The notes below the pieces were generated by a model. The model was not told where the DNA came from, made no database searches, and saw only the letters and a list, made by a program, of their open reading frames with translations. A stretch of DNA of 64,000 bases from Margaritifera margaritifera (lineage: Eukaryota > Mollusca > Bivalvia > Unionida > Margaritiferidae): NCBI GenBank assembly GCA_029931535.1, contig JAQPZY010001675.1, positions 1,924,501 to 1,988,500 on the forward strand. The letters are read 5' to 3'. Positions within the stretch are counted from its first letter, which is position 1. Each line of letters opens with the position of its first letter. Below are positions 33,906 to 46,506 of the stretch, piece after piece. Made by a program: the position numbers and the translations under genes.

Positions 33906-34944
33906 TGGGATAGTTTGAAGAAATAGTTGTCAATATTTTCATGCCTTTTTTTGACATTGTCCACGAATGACTCTGTGCAACCTTTTCCATAACCAAAATA
34001 TTAACCCCTAACACCAGCTCTTACAAACCCTTTAATAATTTCTTGCTATTGACATAACAGCAGTTAATACTGATATACCTATTGTATAGATATTGGCTGC
34101 AATTTTTAAACCTTTTCTCTGAAAAATCTTTGTAGCTTTTCACCTAATTGTAATTTTTCTATAACCCTTGCATTAACGTTTTCAATGTTTTCTTTTTCTA
34201 AAACGTATCTCCAAGTCTGCTAAATGTCCAATTAATTGTGCTCTTTACTTTCAACATTTACAAATTGATCTTGCAATTTAACTTTTTTACTGCATCTTTC
34301 TCTTTACCGATATATTTCTTTATGTCCTCTATCTCTTTGTTATGCCGTTCAGTGTATGATTGCATCGATTCCATTTTTACATTCATCGACTTCTACAGAA
34401 TTTACAAACCCTTTAAATTTTCTTTCCTCTTGCATAGTAAATAATTTACTCTCTGCAGGTGGAAGGTTCCACTTTGAAATTGTACGGGGAAATCATCTAT
34501 GATGGTTTATGTTTCTCTTACTTTCTGATCAAATGGCTCATTTATATCTATTGTTTGTATTTCTGTTTCTTCGGGAACATGTATTTGTTGTCTCTGTACA
34601 AGCAGTAGGTTCTAAAATCTGTTGTAAATGTCTGTCCAGAGCTGTACCATTTACCAACGAGACTAATGACTTAAGGAAGTTACTTCCACGTTTCCTGTAT
34701 CTATAGAGTCAACTGGCAACGTTTTATTTGGGCTTCCTTTTTATAGAAATTTTAAGTCAATGGTTATTTTTTTCATCAAATTTTAAATGAGGCCTAATTA
34801 TTCGATAGTGCATTTTATTTACATTAAAGGCATATATCTCCTATAAAGATTATTTAACTATCATTAATTTATTGATTTCACGTTACATATATTTTTACGA
34901 AAAATATAATGTTTCAATTGGTCTTATATCTTTTTAAATTCGTG

Positions 34945-34945
<1 letters not shown>
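33906..34945. other. No recognisable feature
   Basis: AT- and pyrimidine-rich sequence. No motif recognised. Confidence 0.45.
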
Positions 34946-35031
<86 letters not shown>

Positions 35032-35040
35032 AATTTGATT

Positions 35041-35079
<39 letters not shown>
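34946..35079. repeat. Compound (TA)n / (CT)n microsatellite
   Basis: About 41 TA units (34946-35028), a 14-base spacer, then about 18 CT units (35043-35079). Confidence 0.97.
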
Positions 35080-35082
<3 letters not shown>

Positions 35083-35259
35083 TACATTTTTTTATAATGT
35101 TAAAAACAAATAGGATCCAGTTTTTGTAGAAACACTTAACACATGGCGAAAAAGGCCCCAATATCCATTAATCGTTTTCCATGTCAATCAGAATTATTTA
35201 TTTTCGTGACATACATTTTGTTCCCCCTTCAGCATCTGCAAAAATAATTTGTTGTTTTG

Positions 35260-35640
35260 AGAGCAGTTATCAATCATTTATATTTGTTACATTAAGGAAC
35301 GTAGTTGTGGTGCTGTATTTCAGAAGGATTTTATAACTATTCAATGACAGCGATTTTCTGCTATCTCACTGGTATCGGATGTTTTATATCACCTTTTTAA
35401 GCAAACGCATTATTCGATTCATTTTCGGGAAATAAAACTGAAGTAAAACATTTACGTGAAGTGTCAGATTTTGACAGTTATGATCACAGTAAACAATATA
35501 AATATTCTCAAATCAACAGTTTCTGATTTGATTATCTTGTTGAATGTAAGTTGGTGTCTACCAGCACGATCTAGATTCAGTTTTGTTATGTCGCCTTTAT
35601 CGCTGATGTTAATCTTAATAACAATTTTGAAAAACAGTAT
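35260..35640 (+). repeat. Dispersed repeat, copy 2 (unknown family)
   Basis: Second copy of the repeat at 14910-15300, recognisable through GGGAAATAAAACTGAA, GAAGTGTCA, ATTCTCAAATCAACAG and GTCGCCTTTATCGCTGA in the same order. Its right edge runs straight into the large minisatellite at 35635. Confidence 0.6.
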
Positions 35641-38460
35641 GTATAGAATTGAAGGAAAAGACACATAAAAAACAGTCTGTATAGAATTGATGGAAAAGAC
35701 ATATAAAAAAACAGTCTGTATAGAATTGATGGAAAAGACATAAAAAAAAAAAAACAGTCTGTATAGAATTGATGGAAAAGACATATAAAAAACAGTCTGT
35801 AGAGAATTGATGGAAAAGACATATAAAAAAACAGTATGTATAGAATTGATGGAAAAGACATATAAAAAACAGTCTGTATAGAATTGATGGAAAAGATATA
35901 AAAAAACAGTCTGTATAGAATTGATGGAAAAGAAATAAAACAACAGTCTATATAGAATTGATGAAAAAGACATATAAAAAACAGTCTGTATAGAATTGAT
36001 GGAAAAGACATATAAAAAAACAGTCTGTGTAGAATTGATGGAAAAGACATATAACAAAGCAGTCTGTATAGAATTGATGGAAAAGACATATAAAAAAACA
36101 GTCTGTATAGAATTGATGGAAATGACATATTAAATTTCAGTCTGAATAGAATTGATTTAAAAGACATATAAAAAAACAGTCTGTATAGAATTGATGGAAA
36201 CGACATATAAAAAAACAGTCTGTACAGAATTGATGGAAAAGACATAAAAACAGTCTGTATAGAATTAATGGAAAAGACATATAACAAAACAGTCTGTATA
36301 GAACTGATGGAAAAGACATAAAAAAACAGTCTGTATAGAATTGATGGAAAAGACATAAAAAACAGTCTGTATAGAATTGATGGAAAAGACATATAAAAAA
36401 ACAGTCTGTATAGAATTGATGGAAAAGACATATAAAAAACAGTCTGTATAGAATTGATGGAAAAGATATAAAAAAAACAGTGTGTATAGAATTTATGGAA
36501 AAAACATATAAATAAAACCAGTCTGTATAAAATTGATGGAAAAGACATGTAAAAAAAAGCAGTCTGTATAGAATTGATGGAAAAGACATATAAAAAACAG
36601 CCTGTATAGAATTGATGGAAAAGACATATAAAAAAAGTCTGTATAGAATTGATGGAAAAGACATATAAAAAACAGTCTGTATAGAATTGATGGAAAAGAC
36701 ATATAACAAAACAGTCTGTATAGAATTGATGGAAAAGACATATAACAAAACAATCTGTATAGAATTGATGGAAAAGACATATAACAAAACAGTCTGTATA
36801 GAATTGATGGAAAAGACATATAACAAAACAGTCTGTATAGAATTGATGGAAAAGACATATAACAAAACAGTCTGTATAGAATTGATGGAAAAGACATATA
36901 ACAAAACAGTCTGTATAGAATTGATGGAAAAGACATATAAAAAAAACAGTCTGTATAGAATTTATGCAAAAGACATATAAATAAAACCAGTCTGTATAAA
37001 ATTGATGGAAAAGACATATAAAAAACAGTCTGTATAGAATTGATGGAAAAGACATATAAAACACAGTCTGTATAGAATTGATGGAAGAGACATATAAAAA
37101 AAAACAGTCTGTATAGAATTTATGCAAAAGACATATAAATAAAACCAGTCTGTATAAAATTGATGGAAAAGACATATAAAAAACAGTCTGTATAGAATTG
37201 ATGGAAAAGACATAAAAAAAACCAGTTTGTTTAAAATTGATGGAAAAGAAATATAAAAAACAGTCTGTATAGAATTGATGGAAAAGACATAAAAAAGAGT
37301 CTGTATAGAATTGATGGAAAAGACATATAAAAAACAGTCTGTATAGAATTGATGGAAAAGACATATAACAAAACAGTCTGTATAGAATTGATGGAAAAGA
37401 CATATAAAAAACAGTCTGTATAGAATTTATGGAAAAGACATATAACAAAACAGTCTGTATAGAATTGATGGAAAAGACATATAACAAAACAGTCTGTATA
37501 GAATTGATGGAAAAGACATATAAAAAAACAGTCTGTATAGAATTTATGCAAAAGACATATAAATAAAACCAGTCTGTATAAAATTGATGGAAAAGACATA
37601 TAAAAAAACAGCCTGTATAGAATTGATGGAAAAGACATATAAAAAACAGTCTGTATAGAATTGATGGAAGAGACATATAAAAAAAAAACAGTCTGTATAG
37701 AATTTATGGAAAAGACATATAACAAAACAGTCTGTATAGAATTGATGGAAAAGACATATAACAAAACAGTCTGTATAGAATTTATGGAAAAGACATATAA
37801 AAAAACAGTCTGTATAGAATTTATGGAAAAGACATATAAAAAACAGTCTGTATAGAATTTATGGAAAAGACATATAACAAAACAGTCTGTATAGAATTAA
37901 TGGAAAAGACATATAACAAAACAGTCTGTATAGAATTAATGGAAAAGACATATAACAAAACAGTCTGTATAGAATTAATGGAAAAGACATATAACAAAAC
38001 AGTCTGTATAGAATTGATGGAAAAGACATATAACAAAACAGTCTGTATAGAATTGATGGAAAAGACATATAACAAAACAGTCTGTATAGAATTGATGGAA
38101 AAGACATATAACAAAACAGTCTGTATAGAATTGATGGAAAAGACATATAACAAAACAGTCTGTATAGAATTGATGGAAAAGACATATAAAAAAAACAGTC
38201 TGTATAGAATTGATGGAAAAGATATATAAAAAAAACAGTCTGTATAGAATTGATGGAAAAGATATATAAAAAAAACAGTCTGTATAGAATTGATGGAAAA
38301 GACATAAAAAAACCAGTTTGTTTAAAATTGATGGAAAAGAAATATAAAAAACAGTCTGTATAGAATTGATGGAAAAGACATAAAAAAGAGTCTGTATAGA
38401 ATTGATGGAAAAGACAATTAAAAAAACAGTATGTATGGAATTGATGGAAAAGACGTATAA
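35635..38460. repeat. 38-40-bp minisatellite, about 70 copies, with higher-order structure
   Basis: Basic unit ACAGTCTGTATAGAATTGAT plus GGAAAAGACATATAACAAA, 39 bp. Units range from about 33 to 45 bp through changes in the A-run and TATA spacer. Runs of nearly perfect 39-bp units (36690-36930 and 37870-38200) alternate with mixed blocks. A rare composite block containing ACCAGTTTGTTTAAAATTGA occurs at 37221 and again at 38312, about 1,091 bases apart, with roughly 100 identical bases. Another marker (TTTATGCAAAAGACATATAA) recurs at about 36961, 37123 and 37545. Long minus-strand frames across the array are repeat artefacts. Confidence 0.97.
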
Positions 38461-39567
38461 AAAAGGAGTCTCTTTTTATTGCCTAAGTTTCAAATGCATA
38501 GGTGCTTGTAAAACATCAAAAATCAAAAGAAGTTCCTGTTATAGGGCTTTCTTTTATTATTTTGTATGCTTGATATGTACGATCTATTTGTTATATCTGA
38601 TATTTGTAAGTCAATAGACAACATTTAAATTAAAAGACGAAATGAAATAAATATGGTCCAAAAGGATTAATAAGTCCAGGTTATTTATATCATTTTTTTG
38701 TACAATAATAGTAAATGGCAGTTTCTTTTCCTATTTTTCTTTCCCACCAAAAATTCGAAAATATCCTTTCCCTATTGCAATATTTTATAAAAGAATTTTT
38801 CACAATATTGTGTGTCTCTTTTTATTAGTGTTATGTAACATTTTTGCGTCACGCACTAGCAAGTATAAAGGCTCTTAGATTCGTTTGGAATATTCTTAAA
38901 CATTCTGATTTTGCTAAATATTCACTCCATATGCTATTTGTATAATTCACCCGCACAGGTTCTTCACGTTTCGGGTCTGCGGTTTGTCACAGAGCCATAA
39001 TTGCAATGGCAGTGTTTCACAAATTTGTGAATATCTTAATGGCCCGTCTCTTGAGCCCCTCAAAGCAGTTAAAATTCTACTAATAGTGCTGTATGTCAAA
39101 CCGTTTAGTGGCAAATGAATTCAAACAATGCGCTACAAAGGCGTCGCAAATTCTCAGAATGATATAAGTGAAATAGAGCACATTTTATTAAACCTATATA
39201 AATGAGCATTCCGAATCATGTTAGAGAGTTGAAAACGACTTTGATACTCCCAGAAATTCAGCTGAAAGTGTGCTATACATCCATTTTAGATTGAAGAACA
39301 TTTAAATAACACAAGTAAATGTCAATAGAGACAGACACTATCGTTGTGAATATTCACACAAATTTCATTATGTGCTGACTCAGCTAGATACATACTATGT
39401 ATACATATATGCAATATTTTACATCAAATCAATGTATATCAAGTTCGTCCCCGAGCTGTATATACGATTACATATAAGTTACATAGATCATGCATCCAGG
39501 CCACTTATTCACCTTTTCATTACCATATTTGTTGAATACCTTAAATGACAAATTTAGACAAGTTACC
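38461..39567. other. No recognisable feature
   Basis: AT-rich spacer. Confidence 0.45.
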
Positions 39568-39755
39568 TTACAACCCTCTATGCCTGGGGATTTTAATAGT
39601 TTGCTACGGTATGTTACAACCATCTGTATCTGAGGATTTTAATAGTTTGGTACGGTACGGTACGTTACAACCCTCTATATCTGGGGATTTTATTAGTTTG
39701 GTACGGTACGACCGTACGTTACAACCCTCTATATCTGGGAGATTTGATTAGTTTA
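39568..39755. repeat. 46-54-bp tandem repeat, 4 copies
   Basis: Each copy starts TTACAACCCTCTATATCTGG and ends with GGTACGGTACG of variable length. Copy length changes through gain or loss of the GGTAC sub-repeat. Confidence 0.92.
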
Positions 39756-39833
39756 ATAATTCAACATTTCCAGTAGACAATAGTCAACTGAAAACCTTCA
39801 TGATATTTTGTTTACGAAGGCTAATTCAGCTTT

Positions 39834-39936
<103 letters not shown>

Positions 39937-40004
39937 TACACACACACAGCTTAATGTACACTGTTTTCATCAACGGAAAACAATTACCAGACAATGTTGT
40001 TTGT

Positions 40005-41315
40005 AGCCAAATGCTAGTGCTATAGAGCCAATGTTCTGGGTACCCCATGCTAGTACTATACAGCCAATGTTCCATATAGCCCATTAAAAGTGCTATACAG
40101 CCAACGTTCCATATAGCCCATTAAAAGTGCTATACAGCCAACGTTTCATATAGCCCATTGAAAGTGCTATACAGCCAACGTTCCATATAGTCCATTAAAA
40201 GTGCTATACAGCCAACGTTCCATATAGCCCATAAAAAGTGCTATACAGCGAATGTTCCATATAGCCCATTACATTAAAAGTGCTATACAGCCAACGTTCC
40301 ATATAGCCCATTAAAAGTGCCATACAGCCAACGTTCCATATAGCCCATTAAAAGTGCTATACAGCCAATGTTCCATATAGTCCATTAAAAGTGCTATACA
40401 GCCAATGTTCCATATAGCCCATTAAAAGTGCTATACAGCCAATGTTTCCGTATATCCCATTGCTAATACTATTCAGCCAATGTTCTGTAAAGGCCACTGC
40501 TTGTAATGTACAACATATGCTCTGTGTAGCCCACTGCTAGTACTATACAGCCATTATTCTGTATAACCCAAGTTTAGTCCTATACAGCCATTATTATGTA
40601 TAGCCCACGTCTACCACTATACAGCTATTATTCTGTAAAGCCCACGTCTACCACTATACAGCCATTATTCTGTATAGCCCAAGTCTAGTACTATACAGCC
40701 ATTATTCTGTACAGCCCACGTCTACCACTATACAGCCATTATTCTGTATAGCCCACTGCTAGTACTATGCAGCCAATGTTCTAGATACCCACGCTAGTAC
40801 TATACAGCCAATGTTCTAGGTACCCCATGCTAGTACTATACAGCCAATGTTCTAGGTACCCACGCTAGTACTATACAGCCAATGTTCTAGGTACCCACGC
40901 TAGTACTATACAGCCAATTTTCTGGGTACCCCATGCTAGTACTATACAGCCAATGTTCTATGTAGCCCACTGCTAGTACTATACAGCCAATGTTCTATGT
41001 AGCCCACTGCTAGTACTATACAGCCAATGTTCTATGTAGCCCCACTGCTAGTACTATACAGCCAATGTTCTGTGTAACCCACTGCTAGTACTATACAACC
41101 AAAGTTCTATGTAGCCCACTGCTAGAACTATACAGCCAATGTTCTGTGTAGCCCACTGCTAGTACTATACAGCCAATGTTCTGTGTAGCCCACTGCTAGT
41201 ACTATACAGCCAATATTCTATGTAGCCCACTGCTAGTACTATACAGCCAATGTTCTATGTAGCCCACTGCTAGTACTATACAGCCAATGTTCTGTGTAGC
41301 CCACTGCTAGTGCTG
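40005..41315. repeat. 37-bp minisatellite, about 35 copies in sub-blocks
   Basis: All units share CTATACAGCCAATGTTC and a CCCA-type junction. Four diagnostic forms occupy separate blocks: ATTAAAAGTG with CGTTCCATATAG (about 40080-40440), CCATTATTCTGTATAGCCCA with CGTCTACCA (40550-40750), TTCTAGGTACCCACGCTAGT (40770-40950), and TGTTCTGTGTAGCCCACTGC (40960-41315). Confidence 0.96.
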
Positions 41316-41573
41316 TTCAAATTATATTATATTCTTAATAGTAGTTATTTATATTTATTACTTATTTCCATCCAAAAAGTTATATATGTACCTTTCATTT
41401 TTTTATTAACTATTCAGTATATACTGCGAACTGACAATTTTTTGTTTGGTACCAATTTTCCATGGATTTCATGCTTGCAACAAACCACGAAATTAAACAC
41501 TCAACGGAAAATAATTCGTATGTTGGAATAATAGGACAACTACATATATCAATGAATTTAAATACCGAAAAAA

Positions 41574-41578
<5 letters not shown>

Positions 41579-41663
<85 letters not shown>
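41579..41663. repeat. (TA)n microsatellite
   Basis: About 42 TA units. Confidence 0.98.
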
Positions 41664-41666
<3 letters not shown>

Positions 41667-41734
41667 ATTATTTCCCCACTTGCTTTTTTTAATGCTGTTT
41701 CTACTATTGGTGGATATTATGAAGGAACTGCGTA

Positions 41735-42320
41735 TGCTCAACATTAGTATACGATAAGACATGGATACCAGTGTTACCAAGGAGTTAACATTAGAATATA
41801 ATGAGACATGAATACCAGTGTTACCAAGGACTTAACAGGAGTTTATAATGAGACACGAATACATGTGTTTACCATGGGATTTTAACAGGAGTTTATAATG
41901 AGACACGAATATATGTGTTTACCATGAGAATTAAACAGGAGTATATAATGAGACACGAAACATGTGTTTTCCATGGGATTTTAACAGGAGTATATAATGA
42001 GACACGAATACATGTGTTTACCATGGGATTTTAACAGGAGTTTATAATGAGACATGAATATATGTGTTTACCAAGAGATTTTAACAGGAGTATATAATGA
42101 GACATGAATACCAGTGTTTATCAAGGACTTAACAGGAGTATATATACTGAGACATGAATACTAGTATTACCATGGACTTAACAGGAGCGTATGAGAAATG
42201 AATACCAGTGTTTACCATGGACTTTTAACAGGAGTATATAATGAGACAAGCATACCAGTGTTTACCATAGACTTTTAAGGAGTATATAATGAGACATGCA
42301 TACCTGTGTTTATCATAGAC
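41735..42320. repeat. About 50-bp minisatellite, about 12 copies
   Basis: Units contain GAGACATGAATACCAGTGTT, then TACCATGGGATTTTAACAGG and AGTATATAAT. Unit length drifts between 46 and 52 bp. Confidence 0.93.
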
Positions 42321-42959
42321 TGACCATACATTCGTTGAATAAGCGCTGAGATTTCTCCTTATCGCTACTATACAAGCATACAACCCAACACGTTTTGGTA
42401 ATATCTAAAGTAACTTTCTGCTGAGAATAACAGTAACACTACTTGAGGCATGTATACAAAATTGAAAGCACCTTGACTGCGCACAAAATTAAAAACTTGT
42501 GAAAAGAACAGAAGAAATCAAAACATTTGTAAGATTACTTAAGTTAAAATGTAAGTCCGAACTCGGGCATGTCTATTTTAAAATTTTAAACCTAAATAAT
42601 TAACTTATTAATAGCAACTAGTTGCTTTCTGTGGGTTAATTGGTGTAATCGTTATGTCCAGCACTACAGTCCCGTGCACGTAATGGCAGTTTAAATGCAT
42701 GCGGCATCCAATCACATCTTGTCAATGTTCTGTTTAATCTATTGAGTAACACATGTGGGGTTAATTTCTCCAAAGTGCCTGTTTGTGAACTATTCAAGCA
42801 TAGAACAAAAATGTTAACACTTTAAATATTATAGAAAAAATATGCAGTAGCATGTCCAAGAAGATTAAAATTCAAGTCTGCTTATAATTGTCTGCACGTT
42901 CAAAATCCGGAGAAAATTCAATTTTATGGCAAGTCAAGGGACAACAAATTATTTATATG
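42321..42959. other. No gene; possible left target duplication at 42957-42959
   Basis: AT-rich spacer. The trinucleotide ATG abutting the next element matches the trinucleotide after its right end. Confidence 0.45.
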
Positions 42960-43093
42960 TAGTCCAGTAAATTTACTCAAAATAGAGGTTGGACCTTGGA
43001 CAAATTGCAACAGAATTTATTTTTATCGTATGATTCTTGGAAAGGTCTATAGATCAATATATAAAAAGTCTCCCAACATCTAATGATGGGAAA
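42960..43093 (+). repeat. Left inverted repeat of the Academ-like element
   Basis: Starts TAGTCCAGT, has an 8-base insertion relative to the right end, then TCAAAATAGAGGTTGGACC, GGACAAATTGCAACAGAA, TTGGAAAGGTCTAT, ATATAAAAAGTCTCCCAA and ATGATGGGA. These blocks appear in the same order in the reverse complement of the right end. Confidence 0.75.
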
Positions 43094-43334
43094 TTAATTA
43101 AAACTGGCATTAAATAAATTAAATAATTAAATTACGCTCATTTTTCATGCTTGCGCTAATAACTCGACAACTATGATAGGTACATCATCATCTAATACAC
43201 CATTGCAAAGCTATTTTACGCCCCTTTCCTTGATATATATGAAGATATGAAAAACATTAAAACACGTGTCAAAATAGCATAAATATCTTCTTCAAAATCA
43301 TATTCTTCTTCTTCCAATGTTAGATGTGGGGAGT

Positions 43335-46132
43335 GAAATAATTTGTGCCTCTACAATATCCACAGGCTGTTGAACATTCTAAATTGCGTTCATTACTCTC
43401 AAGGTACTAAAGTCTGTTTTGGCAGTTGAATTGTACTATCTGCAGAAGTTCCATTGGTGCTTGAGTTAAATAAGTCATCTTATGTAACATCATACTCTTA
43501 TCAATTTTCCAAAACATTTTGCTGGATTCAAATCTGCAACACCCATCCACTGCTGAACTTGATAGTACACTCTTAAACGGTGGTCTTTTCCTGCAGCAGC
43601 AGTTGGTGGTAAACTCTGTGGCTGAAAAGAAGCGCTACTGGTTGCAACTTTCTCACAAAACTTGTCATAACGGAGATTGTCCAGTCATTGTCCATATTTT
43701 CCACTGAACATGCAAACAAAAGCCCGTTCCCCTGCAGTAATGACATTGTCTGCACTGGCATATGGCACAGTAAAGGTAGGAATAAGATCTTGAAACTTTA
43801 CATCCGTTTGTGCTTTACACCTTTTCCTATTCCAATAATTCTGAATGCTGTGTCACATCCAATGAGTGCATGAATTGGGAGTATCAAGTTGCACAGTGTT
43901 TGTCCAAGTGTTTCCTTTATAACTTTAATATTCCAGATTTTTACTTTTCTTATTGAACTTTGTTTTGGTTCAGGCCTTACAAAGATTATATGGTAAGGTC
44001 AGCATAATGCACAAGAAGTACTTGTAAATGTGTGTCTTCTACAACAACAGTTTCCTTTACCTTGGCAATTTCTACAGCAGTAAACAATATAAGGAGAAAA
44101 GCATCTCCTTTTGCATGATGTGTAACGAAGCCACTCTTTTGTAATTTATCACTAAGCAAGTTTATGAAGCGTTGCTTGTATTCTTATTATTAAGAAACTC
44201 TTCTTTTTGGCTTCGTAGCATCATACTCTAATTTTCTCAAATATAGTATAACTAATATAAACAGATCCCGTTTTGTTCACCATGTGTTTAGAAGTTAGTG
44301 AGACAAAGGTATTATTTTTCTGTTGGTGAAGGTGGCATCATGGACCCCATCATCTTCATCATGTGATACACCCAGAATACTAGAGTATGAGATTTAACAG
44401 ATTATTCTTTGAAATTTGAGTAAATTCTCTGAGCTTTCATTTGGTTCCCAAGGTCATCCATCACATATGCCTGTGCTGATGCAACGTGCAAACAAATTAT
44501 CCTTAGATTTCACTTTTACCATATTTTGAATAGTTGCAGATTGTGTGTAATATGCACATAGTAATGACTGCTCCATGTTTCTTCACTTCATCTACATGCA
44601 GATCTCCCTAGGTATAATGTGGTAGCTGGGGTCTATAACCGCTAACCATGTTATGTATCAAACTGTGGTATAGCAAGAATTATTGAAATTTCAGTGAATG
44701 CATGTATGTGTCTGGATCGGGGTGGGGGATAAACAAAATGCCTGTCAGACATACAGTACATGCATAATTTTAGTTTATGTAAATATATTTCTATCGTTAT
44801 GGTCATAGGGTCCATATTGATACGACGATATATCGGGGATTCCATTATAATGAAGGGTGTTATATTCTTGCTGACTTTACATATAGATTATGTTCTGAGG
44901 CGGCAAAATAAGGCAGCATCACTGACAGAGACTTCAGGTGCAGTTGCTTTTGTTGGTTGCGTTTTGGGTCTTCAAATTTAAGATGAACTCTGAAAATGTC
45001 AGAAATTAGAGTATCTTCCTAGTTGGTTTCATGGTTCTTGACTTTGTCGTAGATTTCTAGAATGTTGATCACTGTCTTGGTCAATATTATCATCTGTTTC
45101 TACAGTCTCAGTCTGACTATGACTTTCTCTAGCTTCCTTTTCTAATTTTACCATGTCAGAGGTGGTGTCACTTTCTCACTCTTCATGAGCTCCAAACGCA
45201 GATTCATTATTTTTTGCCACTTGATGATCCACATTAGGTAAAGGCACATTGAATGCATCATGAACAAGCAATGCATGAAGCACGGTGTCGACAAGAAAAT
45301 ACCTTTTGCCATGGCCCGTCCACTTAATATCTGTCCAACTTCAGTATGGCAAATACATCTTATACAACTTCATGCAAACCAGAGTCTGCATGACGTGTCC
45401 AATGCTTCCAAGAAAGCTCAGAATAATATGCAGACCACCTAACCTCAAAAGCATTGTCTCTAATTCCACCTTCATTTCCTTCTTCCAGTTTGATTATCAT
45501 TGCCTTCCACCAATGGGCTAGTCAAAGGTCAGAACAGGTACAAAGCTGTATTTTCTTCCTTGATAACAAATAAACATTATGGTTGAGTTAATACATGACA
45601 TATCATTTGGATCCATATCTATCATGGGCAAAAATGCGAATTATGATTTGCCAGGGTGTTCTCCTTATTAACATGCCTGTGTCATACCGGAACATAAAGG
45701 CCGAGGGGTTTTGAGAGGTCATGTTACTTTCCACAAAATATGAAAAAGATGATGTGGGGTCTATCACATTTAAAGCCTTCGGTGCCTCATAGATCTACTT
45801 ATCTGTCATGCTACTGTCCTTCCTGCAGAAATGGATATTTTTCACCCCACTGCATGTATGTCCCTTGCAGTCACTTGTACTTTGGGGATATGTCTTTTGC
45901 TTTATGTCCCGGGTGTTATGGCAGCAATTATACCCATTCCATGGAATGTGTTCTTACCATCCAGTGTTACCAGATTATGGTCCACATTGTCGTCTATAAT
46001 ATGTGCAAAAGGCTTGTGTGCATCCAGGTAGTTCGGTACAATGAGAAACTGCTGCACTACGTTCAGACCTTTGAACTTCTGCATAAGAACAGCAACATTC
46101 TTGGTTGAGCAATTGAAACAAGAATGAAACAC
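43335..46132 (-). pseudogene. Academ-like transposase remnant (PIN/XPG nuclease plus Cys-rich tail)
   Basis: No single frame survives, but conserved blocks follow in order on the minus strand. DNVDHNLVTLDG and TFHGMGIIAAITPGT lie at about 46035-45904. INMDPNDMSCI and VPVLTFD lie at about 45610-45515. LRLGGLHIILSFLGSIGH is at about 45455-45400 and FLVDTVLHALLVHDAF at about 45300-45255. LPYFAASEHNLYVKSA is at about 44925-44875. The nuclease follows with THHAKGDA (about 44125-44100), VVVEDTHLQVLL (about 44055-44020) and LPIHALIGCDTAF (about 43885-43843); these correspond to the acidic DAD, DDTD and GCDT motifs of PIN/XPG-like enzymes, and the second has lost an Asp to His. Then come VYYQVQQWMGVADLNPA (about 43565-43515), APMELLQIVQFNC (about 43470-43435) and ECSTACGYCRG (about 43390-43350), the remnant of a CXC-like zinc region. 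Stops and frameshifts occur every few dozen codons. I recognise the blocks from proteins usually annotated as uncharacterised in cnidarians and molluscs. Confidence 0.72.
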
Positions 46133-46383
46133 AAGAAAGCAATCATCATTAGAAACATTTTAATAGCGTTTTAAGATAAAATGAAACACAAAAATTGTCA
46201 TAACTGTGACAACTGGAAAGCTATGAACAAAATATAAACTGTATTGGAAAGTTAATGAAAAAAGATTTCAAATAATGTATCACACACTATGTCATGTTCC
46301 ATATATCTTTCACAAACTGCATTATTAATATGACTGTGACCGATAATTTATTAGTTAATTAAGTATGGCTAATAAACCAATTC

Positions 46384-46506
46384 TCCCACCATGGGACTTT
46401 GGGGGACATTTTATATGTGAATCCATACAGCCTTCCAACTCAAATGCAACTGGTTTCATTTCTGTTGCAATTTGTCCTGGGTCAAACCACTATTTTGACT
46501 GGACTA
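46384..46506 (-). repeat. Right inverted repeat of the Academ-like element
   Basis: Read on the minus strand from 46506: TAGTCCAGTCAAAATAG, GGTTTGACCCAGGACAAAT, TTGCAACAGAA, TTGGAAGGCTGTAT, ATATAAAATGTCCCCCAA and ATGGTGGGA. Weaker similarity may continue inward for several tens of bases. Confidence 0.75.

Larger units (their letters stand above)
42960..46506 (-). mobile_element. Decayed Academ-like DNA transposon (3.55 kb)
   Basis: A minus-strand coding relic (43335-46132) is bracketed by imperfect inverted repeats of about 130 bases. Both ends begin TAGTCCAGT and share TCAAAATAG and GGACAAATTGCAACAGAA. The flanking ATG on each side could be a 3-bp target duplication. The protein relic has PIN/XPG-type nuclease motifs and a Cys-rich C-terminal tail. 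As I know the Academ superfamily, it combines an XPG-like nuclease with a Cys-rich domain and makes 3-4-bp duplications, so the parts agree. The assignment is inferred from motifs and not from a search. Confidence 0.7.

Noticed and set aside
33336..33926. 196-codon frame with a hydrophobic 15-residue repeat
   Set aside because: Product of a 45-bp tandem repeat; no signal peptide, flanking coding sequence or splice context.
35586..38305. Long minus-strand open frames of up to about 700 codons
   Set aside because: They lie entirely inside the 38-40-bp minisatellite, switch frame with unit length, and overlap other long frames on both strands. No start context or domain.
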